DNA of 64,000 nucleotides from Arenicola marina (GCA_964019135.1 OZ025248.1:29443670-29507669); one strand, 5' to 3'; counted from the first letter of the stretch, positions 1-11,775 are shown. Made by a program: numbers and translations. The notes: generated by a model from the letters alone, not told the origin.

Positions 1-1216
1 TGTCCATGCCGCTATCTGCCGATGACACATCATAACGTCACTACATGGTTGTGAATACCGATCACCGTCATGGTTGGGTGAGGGTGGGAGGGGGTCGGCT
101 TTCGGGGAGGGAGGGGTTGGGGGGCAGTAATATTTGGAGTTGGGCTGTGGATGAGGAGCGGGGGACTGCTTGAAAAGGAGTGGGGGGCGGGGGTGTCATG
201 GGGGTGAGGAGGTTTTGCTTGGGGAGGGATAGTTTATGTGGGGGGCGGAGGGTGTGTGTGGGGGGGGGGGGGGTGGGAGGGCGTGAACCGGGGGGTATGA
301 AGGAAGGCGTGATGTGCATAGTGGGTGTGGGGAGGGGGGCGGGGGTTGCCCTTCACGCGCCAGGTGGCGACCGGTGCGCATGCGCGTGAACAAAAGCGTT
401 ACCCAGAAGAACGTACGTTAGCCCCATGAATTTCGCGAAAATAGCAAAAGGAATTTGTATAGGCATTGCCTGTTTTCCAATTGCGTAATAAAAATATGTT
501 TAAACTAATTTCGCGAATCAAACCGTGCCCCTTCTTATTATATCGGAAAGTGGTTATATACCGTTTATCCAATTATATCGGAAAGTGGTTGTATACCGTC
601 TATCCAATTATATCGGAAAGTGGTTATATATCGTCTATCGGATTATATCAAACTATATTGCATATGTTGAGGGCAGAATTGGGAACCCTACCCTACCCCC
701 AGTTCACCAAACATGGAATGTCGTGCATCCTGTTCGTGAAATCTAGACAAGTGCATTCCCGGGTCTGATATCGTGGATCTTGTGCTGAAGCTACATATGA
801 CGATTGTCATTTTTCTCATTGTCCTTGGATGCTACATTAGTAGGGGTCTGGAAGGGGTAAATGGCCATCGACACGCGACATAGGCATAGATGAAAAATCG
901 ACATTCAACATTGACCCTCATATTCGGACACTGACAATCTGAAAAAGCGACATCGACACAGATTTGAAAAGAAAACGTCACTGAACTTAGCCTAAAAGCG
1001 ACAGGAAACGTAGTGCAGAATCGACATTCGACACTGGGAATTTAAAAAAAATCGACGCTGTACACTGGACACCACCTTCCATAGCCCCTATTAATCCGGT
1101 TTAGTCCATGTGTGTACACTAGTTCCCCAACACCTCGGTTTATATAAGTGACTCATTTATATATATATATATATATATATATAGACATTCATTGATGAGG
1201 GGTCATTTAAGCTTGC
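1..1216. other. Region downstream of the cGLR gene; repeats only
   Basis: No gene seen. Positions 70-345 are strongly G-rich on the plus strand, with runs up to about 15 G (quadruplex-prone). Positions 541-645 hold three copies of a 35-bp unit (TATCGGAAAGTGGTTATATA). Positions 844-1080 belong to a dispersed repeat starting GGGTCTGGAAGGGGTAAA, with relatives near 6430-6510 (plus) and 10455-10535 (minus). 1157-1183 is a TA microsatellite. Small ORFs here are low-complexity artefacts. Confidence 0.7.
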
Positions 1217-1936
1217 CTATTCTGGAAGGCCTATTGTGGTCGCCGACGTGATGTTCGAGGGCTTTGGTTTCCAGAAGTCGCTGTCGATCAGCGGGAAAAA
1301 AGGGTTAATTACAACGAGGAGTAGGATGTAAGAGAACAGCCATAGGAGAAAAATAGCTTTCAGGGTACAAGACACCCATGGCCGCTTGAGGAGAATTCTG
1401 ACTTTTCCGAGTTTGATGGGCAGGAGAAACAGGCACAACGTGGCCAAGCCGAAGACGAACATCAAAGCCCATATCATGTCCCCTGTCTCCATCAGCAGCC
1501 TAAACCGCTTCTTCTCCAGCAGTGCTCCACCAACCAGACCCGACCCTGGGACGACCCTCAGGACATGGGTAATCATCAACGCAGCGATGGTGACGACGCC
1601 GATATAAATAACCATGGTAACGCACGCCGCCGCGAGAGTTACTGTAAACCATTGGCGCTGCGCGCGCACGAAGCTGATGAGTCTTCTGGCCTCCAGGTGC
1701 GATCGGTCCTCGTGGGGATTGGAGTATACGGTCATGTCGTCGAAGACGGGGTGCTGTACCCGGTGCCCCTCCAACGCGTTGAGGATGTTGACAGTGCGCT
1801 TGGCCAACTCGCGTCCTTTCCAGCAGGTTTCGTCTCGGAACCTCCGTTCCTCGCACAGGAAGGCCGTCTTCAGGTGGTAGCTGTTCAGCGTCGACTGCTC
1901 TAAGTGTCTCGTCACGCTGACACAGTCTCGCAGATG
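1217..1936 (-). CDS. cGLR terminal exon: end of Mab-21 domain plus three membrane segments
   Basis: A TTTCAG acceptor precedes codon CAT at 1936 and the stop (TAG) ends at 1217. Reading starts HLRDCVSVTRHLEQ and continues into NSYHLKTAFL and a tryptophan-containing helix, matching the C-terminal Mab-21 helices (compare SSYHVKTAFF in human cGAS). The exon therefore continues the enzyme domain and then adds the membrane part without a break. The 240 codons have no stop and include three stretches of 22-27 hydrophobic residues. Confidence 0.88.
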   Translation of the reverse strand, partial: HLRDCVSVTRHLEQSTLNSYHLKTAFLCEERRFRDETCWKGRELAKRTVNILNALEGHRVQHPVFDDMTVYSNPHEDRSHLEARRLISFVRAQRQWFTVTLAAACVTMVIYIGVVTIAALMITHVLRVVPGSGLVGGALLEKKRFRLLMETGDMIWALMFVFGLATLCLFLLPIKLGKVRILLKRPWVSCTLKAIFLLWLFSYILLLVVINPFFPLIDSDFWKPKPSNITSATTIGLPE

Positions 1937-4900
1937 CTGAAATGGTTGGGTTTCTCATTTGAATGCCATTAGACGTATATAATGCTACTATGTGTTACTG
2001 GTATGATTACAATACTACTCGTGATACAGGCTACGTCACGTGTCGGATTATTCTGAAAAAGGCTGTGAAACGTGTCGCATTATATAGGAAAAACTGTATC
2101 ACGTGTCGCATTATATAGGAAAAAGCTGTATCACGTGTCGCATTATATAGGAAAAGGCTGTATCACCTGTGGCATTGTATAGGAAAAAAGGTATGTCACG
2201 TGGAAAGAAGCTGGAAGGTGTAGCTGGTGAAATCATCGCTCGGTCACCATCACCATATACACAGCTCTCGTTTGCGAAGCAGCGTACCTTTAATGCCACA
2301 AGGCAGTTCCTCTTCTCAGTGGACATGTTGCGAATAATGCAACTTTCATGACGGGCAAAGGACAGTTTCCAGAAGTCTCCGTAGGGTACAGCGTGGCAAC
2401 TCTGAACGCCATGATATATGATCAGGCGACGGAACTTCTGCTCACAGTTGGCGCGATCTGGTGGCCATGACAACACCGCCGCATCCTCCAGGTCCACCAG
2501 AAGTGCTAGTGTCACGTCAACTTTAATCAAATCGATGCGGGCCTCAGCTTCACACAATGCCTTTCTTCTCATCGTGTTTGAACGGAACATGTAGAAGGTC
2601 AAGGCTGGTCCATTGACCTCAATGTGATAGCATTCCCCTCCCATGGCGCGACCTTGAAGTAGTTCGCGCAATAGTCGCTGAAAATCCTTTCTCCACTTGC
2701 TGGCTTTCAGCTCCTCCCCCTTGTAGCGGGCTTGAAAGAAGTCCGGTTTAGTCTCACTCTGCACGTCCGTCTTGGGCAAGGGCTGGTGTTCGAACCGCAG
2801 CTGGGTCTTGTCTATCTCTGGCTGGATTAGAAAGTCGAATTCATCCGGAGAACCTTTCTTTGTCCCGTCATAAGTACTGCCAATCGCTAGCTTGATTCCC
2901 TGGAAGCGATTGTCCCGGGATCCCAGCTCTTCCACTACACTGTCCATGAAGCCGGCGACCTCAATAAACACGGCTATGTTGCCTCCGACTTTTGGATCCA
3001 CCGAGAGCCTGCTCCCCCAATACTCCATCCAGGTCCATAACGCCAAGGAATCACCAACTACCTAAAAATAGCAAGATGATATCGTTTAATTATGCAACGA
3101 AAGATCACTTAAATACACTAATACTGTAACTAGCTTGTTCCTGCACAACCATTGACCAGGCTGGTTCCAACGAACCTATGATGTTCTCAAGCTCCCCGCA
3201 CGGTGGCGCTACGCAAGCTAGCTTTTACCGCTGCTGTCGGCCGGGGACAAATTTCAAGATTCTTGAAAAACGATCAAATCAGCTGTAATGAGTTGAGCAG
3301 ACAACCCTACGATCAATGATCATTTCTTTTTTAGTCAAATAGCCGCCATCTTTTCCCGAATGAACGTGAAGTTTAAGGGGACACAATCGGCATGCGGAAT
3401 AAATGCGCACGCACCCGACCTGGTAAAAGAGATATCCGGAGGTATATACCGATGCGTAATGTGCGTATTGGCGGTATTGGGGCTTATCTTGGGGGTTTAC
3501 CCGGGCTACTAAACAAATGCACCCAATGATCAGTTTGGTTGGAATGCGCCTCCACTGAACTCACAAAACTCTTCCCCGCCATATTTGTTGCCATTACACC
3601 TTTAATACTTTAAGCCATTGTCGGCGACATGTTCTTTTGGAGTTGGGAGCTGTGTACGTGCGAGCCCGAGTGTGAATCTCTGAACCATAGGCCTGCCTAC
3701 ACAGCTTCTAACTTTGCATCAGATGTCAAGGAAAAATATTGTGCTTGCAATCGCTCCCGGTAGAGGGCGTTCCGGGAGCGCTATTGACCCTCCGGCCCAA
3801 GGACCGATAACCGTTAGAATTAACCTTCATGTGAGAAACTTGAACCCGAGTCTAGCAGCAAAGATATTAGTACATCAAGATAGGTCATACGGCGATTTCC
3901 TTGTAATCGTTCTCCGGTGGCGCCGCCAAGCGGTGAGCGCGTAGTGTTGCACAGAACCGCCGTCGACAGGCATCAACTTCAAGTTTGTTCTGCTTAAATT
4001 GCGCGAATGCACGAAATAAAATGTCCAGGAAAGCCATTTTTCAGATTCCCCAAGGAAAAGGAAAGGTAAGACCGGCTTCTTGCTTTAATTTATCAGTCAT
4101 TGATATCGTGCATCGTTTATCACCGCCACAATTTCTGATAATTCTCTATTCTCGCCCACATCGAAGCGGGCGGCTCATGTGAGCAAACCAAGTCAAAGAT
4201 CTATCGTTGCCACTATCTATTGCTCAACAATTACCAGAAGACAACAAGCTCTAAGTGCAGGCTAATGCCAAACGAATGTGTAATGAGGTGTCCTAATCGA
4301 TGTCCTGGGGTTTGAATACAAATTGGGTGAACTCAGATCATATGGTATAATCATGGACCTACCTACTGCCTTTGCCTGGGTGTCCGGCTCCCGGGGTCTG
4401 GTTACATTTGACAGAGCTAGCCAGACCGGGGGAAAAGCAAGCCTTTATCTGCATTTCTACTGAAAGCTTGTCGTGTAATTTTTTTTTATGTTTATAAGCA
4501 TTTGCATTTATAAAATGTTTTTTTTTATTATTACCTTTTAGATGCCAGAGATGGGTGGTCAATGCAAGAAGGAAAGACTTGTTCAATAAGTCCAGTAGGC
4601 CAGGACCGGATCCAGGGGGGGGGGGGGGGCGACCCGGCCCGGGCCCCCCTCATAGGACCGAAATGTATACCATTTAACATATAAAAACCAAAACCGCCCA
4701 CCCCCCCTATCCAACATATCTAGATCCGCCCCTGAAAGCGGCCGCCCTATTTAGATTTTCTGGATCCGCCCCTGAAAGCGGCCCCCCTATCCAGATTTTC
4801 TGGATCCGCCCCTGTAGGCCTATCCCTATCAGCTGACGTAGTTTATATTCTTAAAAGCTGCTCAGAGTTTCTATAGAAATTAGCAATCTTGTTGATGTCC

Positions 4901-7900
4901 GTATTTTTGTATTAAAAATATCAATTCGTTGAGCATGGCTTTGTTGTTTTCTTTCATATTTAGGCTTAGAATATATCTCTGGACTGATCTAGAAATTTTG
5001 AGGAGGAAGGGGGGGGGGGGGGGGAAAGTGGCCGCACAATTTTTACAACCGGTGTCGACTTTAACATCCCTAAATAAACCCTCAAATGTCTCTTTCAAGT
5101 GTATTTCGTCGGAAAGCCCGAGTTTTACTTCTGAGACTGAACTTCGGGCGTCGTAGTTTTGTAGACTTGTTGGGAAACTGTTTGCAGTGGCGTTGAAGGG
5201 TAGACGAATCTATTGTCCAACGAAATGTGTCAATCAAACAAAGAAAGGAGACCGCTAATGCTAAATAATTATGAAGTTGTTGTGTTTTATAATCCATCAG
5301 TCAAGGGTTCATCATCAGTTTTCAACCAGCAAAGTTATCAGCGAATTAGGGAAACCAAACTGTTGACTGGCAGTCAATGACGTTCATGGCCCCTTAATTA
5401 ACAACTATTCATTGCGGCATAAAAATAAAAAAATCTACATATTTAATGTAAAATATACCTGGACACTACAAAGAACACCACCAGGCTTTATATCACCCGA
5501 ATTAATAGCGCTAAAATCCAATTTATAGTTCACAGGGCGCCGCTTATCACGCAGTCTGCGTTATCGTCAGCGCAGTGGCAGCCGAACGTTACGCGCTCGC
5601 GGCATAGCGGCGCCACTACTCGCCGCATTACACATTTTACAATGGGCTTTTGCCGTATGACCTATCTCGGTGTGCTAATATCTTTGCTAGCAGTCTAAAA
5701 ACAGATATATCACTATGCTATTAATATTCGTAACCAACAAATTATTAATTTTTAACATTATTTGTCTTTATTTACAGGCCAATGCCCTATATTATTCCGG
5801 GGCCTGGGCTATAGTAAAATGCAAATCAACATCATTATCGGACATTAATAATTAACATCAACATGCGGGCCATCCGGTCTGAGTGCTCAGCCACAGGTGC
5901 CTCAATCGTGGGTCGGTAGGGCGGGAGGTGGGGGGGGGGGGGAGCGGCTTCACACATATGTCATATAAAGAGAGAAGGTAGGCAAGCCATTTTGCAGCCA
6001 GAAAACTCAGCCCGAACAACATCGGTCGATTTCGTCAACAAAATGCCCCGACTGCGCGGTTTCCTCGCTTCACTCAATGTCTCAACACTTTACTCACGAA
6101 AATATCACGTAATCCCATTCAAACACACCTTCAAATCGCTGCATCAAGACATTTTTCCGCCAACTTTACGCGATTTTCACTGATGCCTCTCACCATGGCC
6201 GTTGACTGCCGCAGCGCATTTCTTAGAGCCTTCTGATTGGTTGTAACCTCTCGTGTGCCGTTTTCTCGCAAGTTCCTTCGTCCATATGCAAATTACATTG
6301 CAGGCTGTTCCATCACTGGTACTCCCGCCTTAAGTACTCGTATCGATTAACATGTAGTACTAGTTTTCGCAGGGGGTGATACGGCGTTAGAATAAGTAGC
6401 GCTGATCGAGTCGTGCCCTTGGCATTAAAGTTTATGGGGGTCTGCACGGGTAAATGGCGACACACGACACAGAGATATTTGAAAATTCAACATTCGACAT
6501 TGAGGATCGTACAGTTTTTTATTTCTTTGATCCAGCCGCCCATGAGCTCACTGACTTTATGACATAAATTTACAAATGCACTGAAAATGGTTCGTGAACT
6601 AGGCCACACGACCCCTCCCCACCCCCTTGCCCTCCCGGTGGGGGGGGGGGGGAGGGGTACTGAATATATTCCTGAGTTTAGGGGGGTCCGCGGTAAAGCC
6701 CTCCCCCCTTTTTTTCACTGCCAAAATCCGCTCGGTCGGGGCGTTTTATTATCGCCAAATTCCGCCAATTTGAAAATCTGCTCGAACGGGGAACGTCCCC
6801 CCTTTTTTGAGGACCAATGCCGTTTTTTCAATGCAAAATGTAGGCCATCTGAGCCGTGACTCCCCCCCCCCCTTTTTTGGCGTGGACCCGCCCCCCGGTA
6901 AGAAGTATTCAGTGGAGCCCCCGCCCCCCACTTCCCCGGTCATCAAAAACTTCATAGTCCCTCGGCCCAGAGCCACAAATATCCGCTCTCTCAGGCATCA
7001 AGACAACCGCGGAAATTGCCCCCCATCAGTTTTGTGTAATAGTGTAACTCCCCCTCCTCCGCCGCCCCCCGAGCTCAACCCCCCCACCCCCCTCCTCACT
7101 TCGTCTCTGTGTACTTTATAGGCATGTATTTAAAAAAAAGCCGCCAGATGATTTCTGACCAATCAGAAGGCTGATAGCCACAGAGCAGTTACAACCAATG
7201 AGAACGCTCCAAAATACTCGCTGCGCTACTGACAAACGTCAACGGCCATGGTGAGAGGCATCAGTGAAAATCGCGTAAAGTTGGCGGAAAAATGTCTTGA
7301 TGCAGCGATTTGAAGGTGTGTTTGAATGGGATTACGTGATATTTTCGTGAGTAAAGTGTTGAGGCATTGAGTGAAGCGAGGAAACCGCGCAGTCGGGGCA
7401 TTTTGTTGACGAAATCGACCGATGTTGTTCGGGCTGAGTTCTGGCTGCAAAATGGCTTGCCTACCTTCTCTCTTTATATGACATATGTGTGAAGCCGGCC
7501 GCGCCCCCCCCCCTCCCGCCCACGATTGAGGTACCTGTGGCTCAGCACATTCAGATTGTTCAGCGCCCACGATTTCCCCGAATCATCTTGTATACTGTAT
7601 ACTATATATATGAACACAGCTCTTGGCTTGAAATCGAAAGTAATCCACTGCTGTACTGGCTTATCTGTACAAGATTCCCCGAAGTGTAGCGTGGGTGGGA
7701 GGGGGAAGGGAGGGTGGGTGAGGGAGGGTGGGTGCTCGGGGGCCCGAGGGCCATCCGGTTTGAGTGCTCAGCACATTCAGATTGCTCAGCGCCCACGATT
7801 TCTCCGAATCATCTTGTATACTGTATACTATATATATGAACACAGCTCTTGGCTTGAAATCGAAAGTAATCCACTGCTGTACTGGCTTATCTGTACAAGT

Positions 7901-9393
7901 TTCTCCGAAGTCTAGCGTGGGTGGGAGGGGACAGGGAGAGTGGGTGCCCCGGGGTGGGGTGGGGGGGGGGGTGGATACTCAATACATTGCTGCGTTTCAG
8001 GGTGTTCTGCAGTAAATGCCCCCTCCCCCCTTTTCACCGCTAAAATCCGCTCGGAAGGGGCATATTTTCGCAGCAACCCGCTCTATGAAAGCACATTTAC
8101 CTTTTTCATCATAGATGTCCGCTCCACAGGGTGGTGTCTTTTTCATCTCAAATATCCGCTCGCTCAGGGTCCAAGGCCGCCGTGGACCCCCCCCCCCCCA
8201 CCCCCACCACCAGATTTTTATAATAATGCCCCCGCCCCCCCCCCCCTCCCCGGGGTGGCTGGGTGGTTAGTCGGGTTGGAGGATAGGGTGAGGCAGAGGT
8301 GGGGATGGGGCTGGGGTAGCCCTGACGCATAGCCCTCACGACCTAAACCCTAACGGGTGTGTAAGGGCCATGCCATGCACACGGTCAAAAAAGTAGCATT
8401 GCATCACCCAGCTCGCTTCGATGAATGATTGTCGATTATGACGACGAACCTACCTCTCCTAATCGCCTCGACCCTCTTCTTTAGACATTACTTGGACCAT
8501 AGGATGCATTCATTTTAAAGTTTGCTCTCTACTTCTTGCACATCAATGATATTTTCGTCGGTCGTTAACGGTTTCCCTCCGTGCCGCTTCAAATTTTTCT
8601 AGGCGGTTGCCGCGGCTCGTTTGTTGACATCAGGTAATACACCCGACAGCTTCCGTATGGCGGCGCCACTAATTCTCGTTGTGTGTCTATAGTCGTGCGT
8701 GCGTTTTTGACGCAACTAGCGGCGCCGCCATGCGGATGATGTCTGTTTTATTGCCTGGTCAAATTTGAAGCGTCACAGGGGAAAGCCGTTAACAACCGAT
8801 GAAAATATCATTCATGTGCAAGTAATAGAGAGCAAACTTTAAAATGAATGCATCCTAGGGTCCAAGTAATGTGTAAAGAAGAGGGTCGCGGCGAGTTAGA
8901 GAGGTAGGCTCGTTGTCATAATCGACAAGCATTCATCGAAGTGAGCTTGGTTATGCATTACTACTTTTTTAACCATGTGTATTGCTTGACCCTTCTTCCT
9001 ATCAGCTTGTTGTCAGAAGGGTCAAGTTCGCTGGGCTGGGGCTGGGGGTGCTACCACTATGCTGCCCATGCTGGACAGGTGGGGGTGGGGCGGAGTCCTT
9101 ATTGTAAACTGTCAGAACAATGTCTCTTTCCTTCACAATAATAACAATAGTTTCAATTTTTATGGAACAAGGTAAAACGATTATCATCTCGTAATAATTG
9201 AATCTGAACTTACCTCGAGTCGTGATTCGAAAAGGTGTAACTGTTTGTACTCATCTTGGGTCAGCAGATGGTAGTCTGATGACTGTATTTGCTGACAGCA
9301 TGGTGAGCAAACACAGCTAGACCCGCCACGCCACCTAGAGATCGATCCATGCTTATTTGGTACAGAAATCAAAACTTGCCGGTCTCCGTCCAT
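1217..9393 (-). CDS. cGAS-like receptor (cGLR) with three C-terminal membrane segments, three-exon model
   Basis: Model joins 9214-9393, 2288-3061 and 1217-1936 (557 codons plus stop, all junctions phase 0). Seen: a Mab-21/cGAS nucleotidyltransferase fold with GSTYDGTKKGSPDEFDF at about residues 121-137 (GS motif plus the ExD metal ligands E134 and D136), NGPALTFYM, IKVDVTLAL carrying the third acidic residue (D242), WKLSFA, and NSYHLKTAFL in the C-terminal helical lobe. Three hydrophobic stretches follow at about 415-441, 472-493 and 506-529, then a short tail with an NIT sequon. Family knowledge: cGLRs bind nucleic acid or another ligand and make cyclic dinucleotides that activate STING. 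The vertebrate cGAS zinc-thumb H-CC-C pattern is not visible, as in most invertebrate cGLRs. Inferred: a membrane-bound sensor with a cytosolic catalytic domain. Exons 2 and 3 are firm; the first exon, 6.2 kb away, is less sure. A catalytically active Mab-21-like protein with another role is the alternative. Confidence 0.82.
2057..2195. repeat. 35-bp minisatellite in the last cGLR intron
   Basis: About four tandem copies of a unit containing CACGTGTCGCATTATATAGG lie between the two firm cGLR exons. Copies differ by single bases; most carry a CACGTG E-box. Confidence 0.85.
2288..3061 (-). CDS. cGLR catalytic exon (nucleotidyltransferase core)
   Basis: 258 codons between a TTTTTAG acceptor at 3062-3063 and a GTACGC donor at 2287. 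It begins with the N-terminal spine helix (VFIEVAGFMDSVVEEL, then RDNRF), followed by the GS and ExD motifs, the third Asp, and the WKLSFA helix, and ends at RNCLVALK. No ATG is suitably placed at the exon start, so an upstream first exon is needed. Confidence 0.9.
3062..5888. other. Upstream part of the cGLR first intron; unassigned
   Basis: No gene recognised. Two plus-strand openings start MSRK (ATG at 3723 and at 4021). The second, MSRKAIFQIPQGKGK, ends at a GTAAGA donor-like site at 4066 and could be a first exon of something unknown, but no following exon was found. 4690-4822 holds three 40-bp units (GATCCGCCCCTGAAAGCG). Long G or C runs occur near 4615 and 5010. Confidence 0.4.
5889..7542. 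repeat. Inverted repeat, arms about 318 bp (foldback element)
   Basis: Positions 5889-6206 return as the reverse complement at 7238-7542 with few differences, and weaker similarity continues inward to about 6250 and 7186. The loop of about 1 kb is GC-rich with C/G homopolymers. Part of it (6650-6970) is related in direct orientation to 7965-8175. The ORF inside each arm (for example 5992-6183) appears in both arms and is best read as repeat sequence. Confidence 0.88.
7541..7945. repeat. 226-bp tandem duplication beside the inverted repeat
   Basis: The segment beginning CTCAGCACATTCAGATTG at 7541 recurs at 7767 with high identity, through GAACACAGCTCTTGGCTTG and on to the G-rich GTGGGTGGGAGG end. 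No coding signal. Confidence 0.85.
8366..8990. repeat. Imperfect palindrome of about 620 bp (foldback/MITE-like)
   Basis: The two halves are reverse complements over most of their length: the outer parts (GGTCAAAAAAGTAG near 8382), a middle part (TTTAAAGTTTGCTCTCTA near 8520 and its complement near 8830) and the centre (TATGGCGGCGCC near 8660). Loop sequence is minimal, so the whole element could form one long hairpin. No ORF. Confidence 0.85.
9214..9393 (-). CDS. Candidate first coding exon of the cGLR gene
   Basis: The ATG at 9393 opens exactly 60 codons ending in HLFESRLE at a consensus GTAAGT donor (9208-9213). Phase 0 fits the phase-0 acceptor of the catalytic exon at 3061, and no other coding exon was recognised between them on this strand. 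The peptide has a cysteine cluster (CVCSPCC) and a polar helix-like end that could run into the cGLR spine helix. Joining it to the cGLR is inference; it could be the first exon of another transcript. Confidence 0.5.
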
Positions 9394-9584
9394 GTCTTAC
9401 CGCTTGCCGGTCTGTCTACCTACAGACCTATGTGAATATGGGGCACTGTTAATTCGTTGTCAATGTCTTCAATCCTGTAAATTACAGCTATAAAATCTCA
9501 TTATGAACGGTGCGGTCTGTAGTAGTAGCTATAAGCGGCTAGTTCTGGTGTGATGATCAGCTTATGTATCTCTTGTCAGCGGAC

Positions 9585-9592
9585 CTTATATA
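9585..9592 (-). promoter_or_regulatory. TATA-like box upstream of the candidate cGLR start
   Basis: TATATAAG reads on the minus strand about 190 bp upstream of the ATG at 9393. Position and orientation suit a core promoter for that exon, but the area is AT-rich and the match could be chance. Confidence 0.3.
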
Positions 9593-9941
9593 TTATATCC
9601 TGCCTACCGCCCAGACATCGCCACCTTCACTACATGCCCGCAGTCACGAACTGAACAGAGTGGGTTTTTGTGTGATACGGATGTGTGTTGTATGTGTGAA
9701 ATAAAGGTGACTGGATGGAATACCCCACGTAGGAGATAGAACAAGTACACATGCACTGCGACGGAACTGAAATTGACATACATATACTTGTTTGCAAACT
9801 TCTGATAGCAAATTGTTTGGCTATTCGCCTTATTCACATGTTGGGAATTCCCACGCGAGAACGAGGCTATACCTGCATGTTTGCGCGCGAACGGCTGTGG
9901 CCCTGGTGAGTGGCACAAGTGCCTTTTTACTCCTGCCGTCA

Positions 9942-10300
9942 ATAGGGTATGTAAGTGACATCACGGACAGCGCGCGCTCACCTCCAGCGAATTCGGTTTT
10001 GGGTACATGACGCTTCACCGCCCCATATACAAAGCATAGGGAGCTCTTTGTAGTGGTGTGAAACGCACAGAAAACCAGCGTCTTGCGATTTAAAACTAGT
10101 ACGAGTATGAAGGTACACCCACAAACATTTATTCCATATGGTTTTCAAATCTAACATTGCATTCATATCTCAAACATCAGTGAGTCTAGTTTGAGGCCCA
10201 TAGTAAAGTATATGGACCCGCTGACGCGTTGTACCCAGAACGGTTGTTTCTAGAGGTGAGCGCGCGCTGTCTGTGACGTCACTTACAGACCCTATGGTCA
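9942..10300. repeat. Short inverted repeat, arms about 105 bp
   Basis: 9942-10045 and 10190-10300 are imperfect inverted copies sharing CAGCGCGCGCTCACCTC and the GTAAGTGACATCAC region. Likely another small foldback element in the IMPDH-cGLR intergenic DNA. Confidence 0.75.
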
Positions 10301-11775
10301 CTATTAAGTCTGTCAGGTCATTATCATTTTCGAGCACATTTGACAATAGCTGAACGTGTAGGCCTATGCCACACGGAACGGGTGACCCCCTCCTGCTGGG
10401 GGGTATCCCCGACCAGCACTGGGATGCTATCACTTCAACAGAGCTTATCTGCAAGTATCAGACGATATCAAATGTCGCTTTTTCAAATATGCCTGTGTCG
10501 CACTTTACCCCTTCCAGACCCCTGTTAAAGTATTAGTAGAAGTGTCTTGCTTGAAGAGTCTCGAAAGGTCTCGCTCAGATCCCGTAGTGACTGTACAGCC
10601 CTATAGAGGGCCATACTGGTCTCGTGGGTTCTATTTCTGGTTTAGGTGCTTTGGAAACCGACAAAACAATACGTGCTCTTAGAACGAGTGCGCATCACGC
10701 TGGTGCCTTGCTGCAGCTGCGTGACGCGCACTCATTGTAGTCAACATTTGAGTGTTGGGAACCGGCCGGCTGCACAGTTTGTGCTTGAAGATTGAAGAGA
10801 GGGAATACCTTTTCCGATCTCCGTGATTGGTATCCAGGAATTCTTGGAGATTCGCGATTAGCGGTTGGCAATTTTGGGGGATCGTTATCCGTACAATTCC
10901 TGGTTCAACGCGAAGACCTTTTCCCTGTTTACCGCGATCTTTTATAGCTGCCTGTGAATTCCTCGATATTCGCGATATCACTTTTAAGTTGTGTTTTTTC
11001 GCGCTCTGCCTTGAACAATCCTCGTCTTGGAGATTTTGCTCTCCTTAATTCTTCGCGATTCATAGGGGGTACCCCCCCCCCCCACCTTCCCTATTTTGAG
11101 GAACATTGAGTTTTACAATTCTGCGACAAACATGCTTGGACCAAAGCACACAAAAAGTGTATTCTACACGCTAAAAAACACACAAACCAAAGACTTCATC
11201 GCATAATCATTTTCTTCAGAATACATGTACTAAAATCTGAAAGCCAGCCCAGACGGTAGCGGGATTTAAGACGATCACCATATGAATGTGGAATGCAAGA
11301 CATTTATTTCTGTAGATTTACACATCAATGTGAATTACAGCATATTCTTACACTCACCACACCTCCCGAAGTCTTTTCATCATAATTCGAGTATTTTTTG
11401 TCTCTACTGGACGAAAATTCATATATGGTCACACAAAACTTTCATTCCGCGCTCTGCGCCCCTTCCTCTGATTGGTCCGTTCTCATTCTATTGAGGTCTC
11501 ACATTGGTTCGATATAATCAACCAATAGTTACAGAGTTGAGCATTCACATCCTCTTTTGAGAAGTTTTCCAACGATTAACACCAATTAACAAACAAATTT
11601 ATAGATCTTAAAATACTTTTGGCAACACGACAATGACTTTTGATCAACTTCAGCACTTTGTACGACGCCACAATGGCTCAATGAGTTCGGTGAAATGTTT
11701 TCCTTGGCCGTTTCTTGCCAGACACGTGCGATCACTGAGAGGCATTCGTAAGTAAACACCACGCGGGCGGTGTTT
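10301..11775. other. Intergenic DNA, no gene seen
   Basis: Contains a minus-strand copy of the dispersed repeat (10455-10535) and a C run near 11070. Openings here have no recognisable protein and no convincing splice partners. Confidence 0.5.

Noticed and set aside
1500..1958. Alternative 152-codon ORF overlapping the cGLR terminal exon
   Set aside because: Shadow frame; the other frame continues the Mab-21 domain across a clean splice junction.
3714..3944. Peptide with GPITVRINLHVRNLNPS, considered as a Cys-loop channel exon
   Set aside because: Similarity is limited to a short stretch, no splice donor follows at the right place and no other channel exon is nearby.
5992..6183. 63-codon ORF starting MQPENSARTTS
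   Set aside because: Present in both arms of an inverted repeat with no domain match; treated as mobile or foldback sequence.
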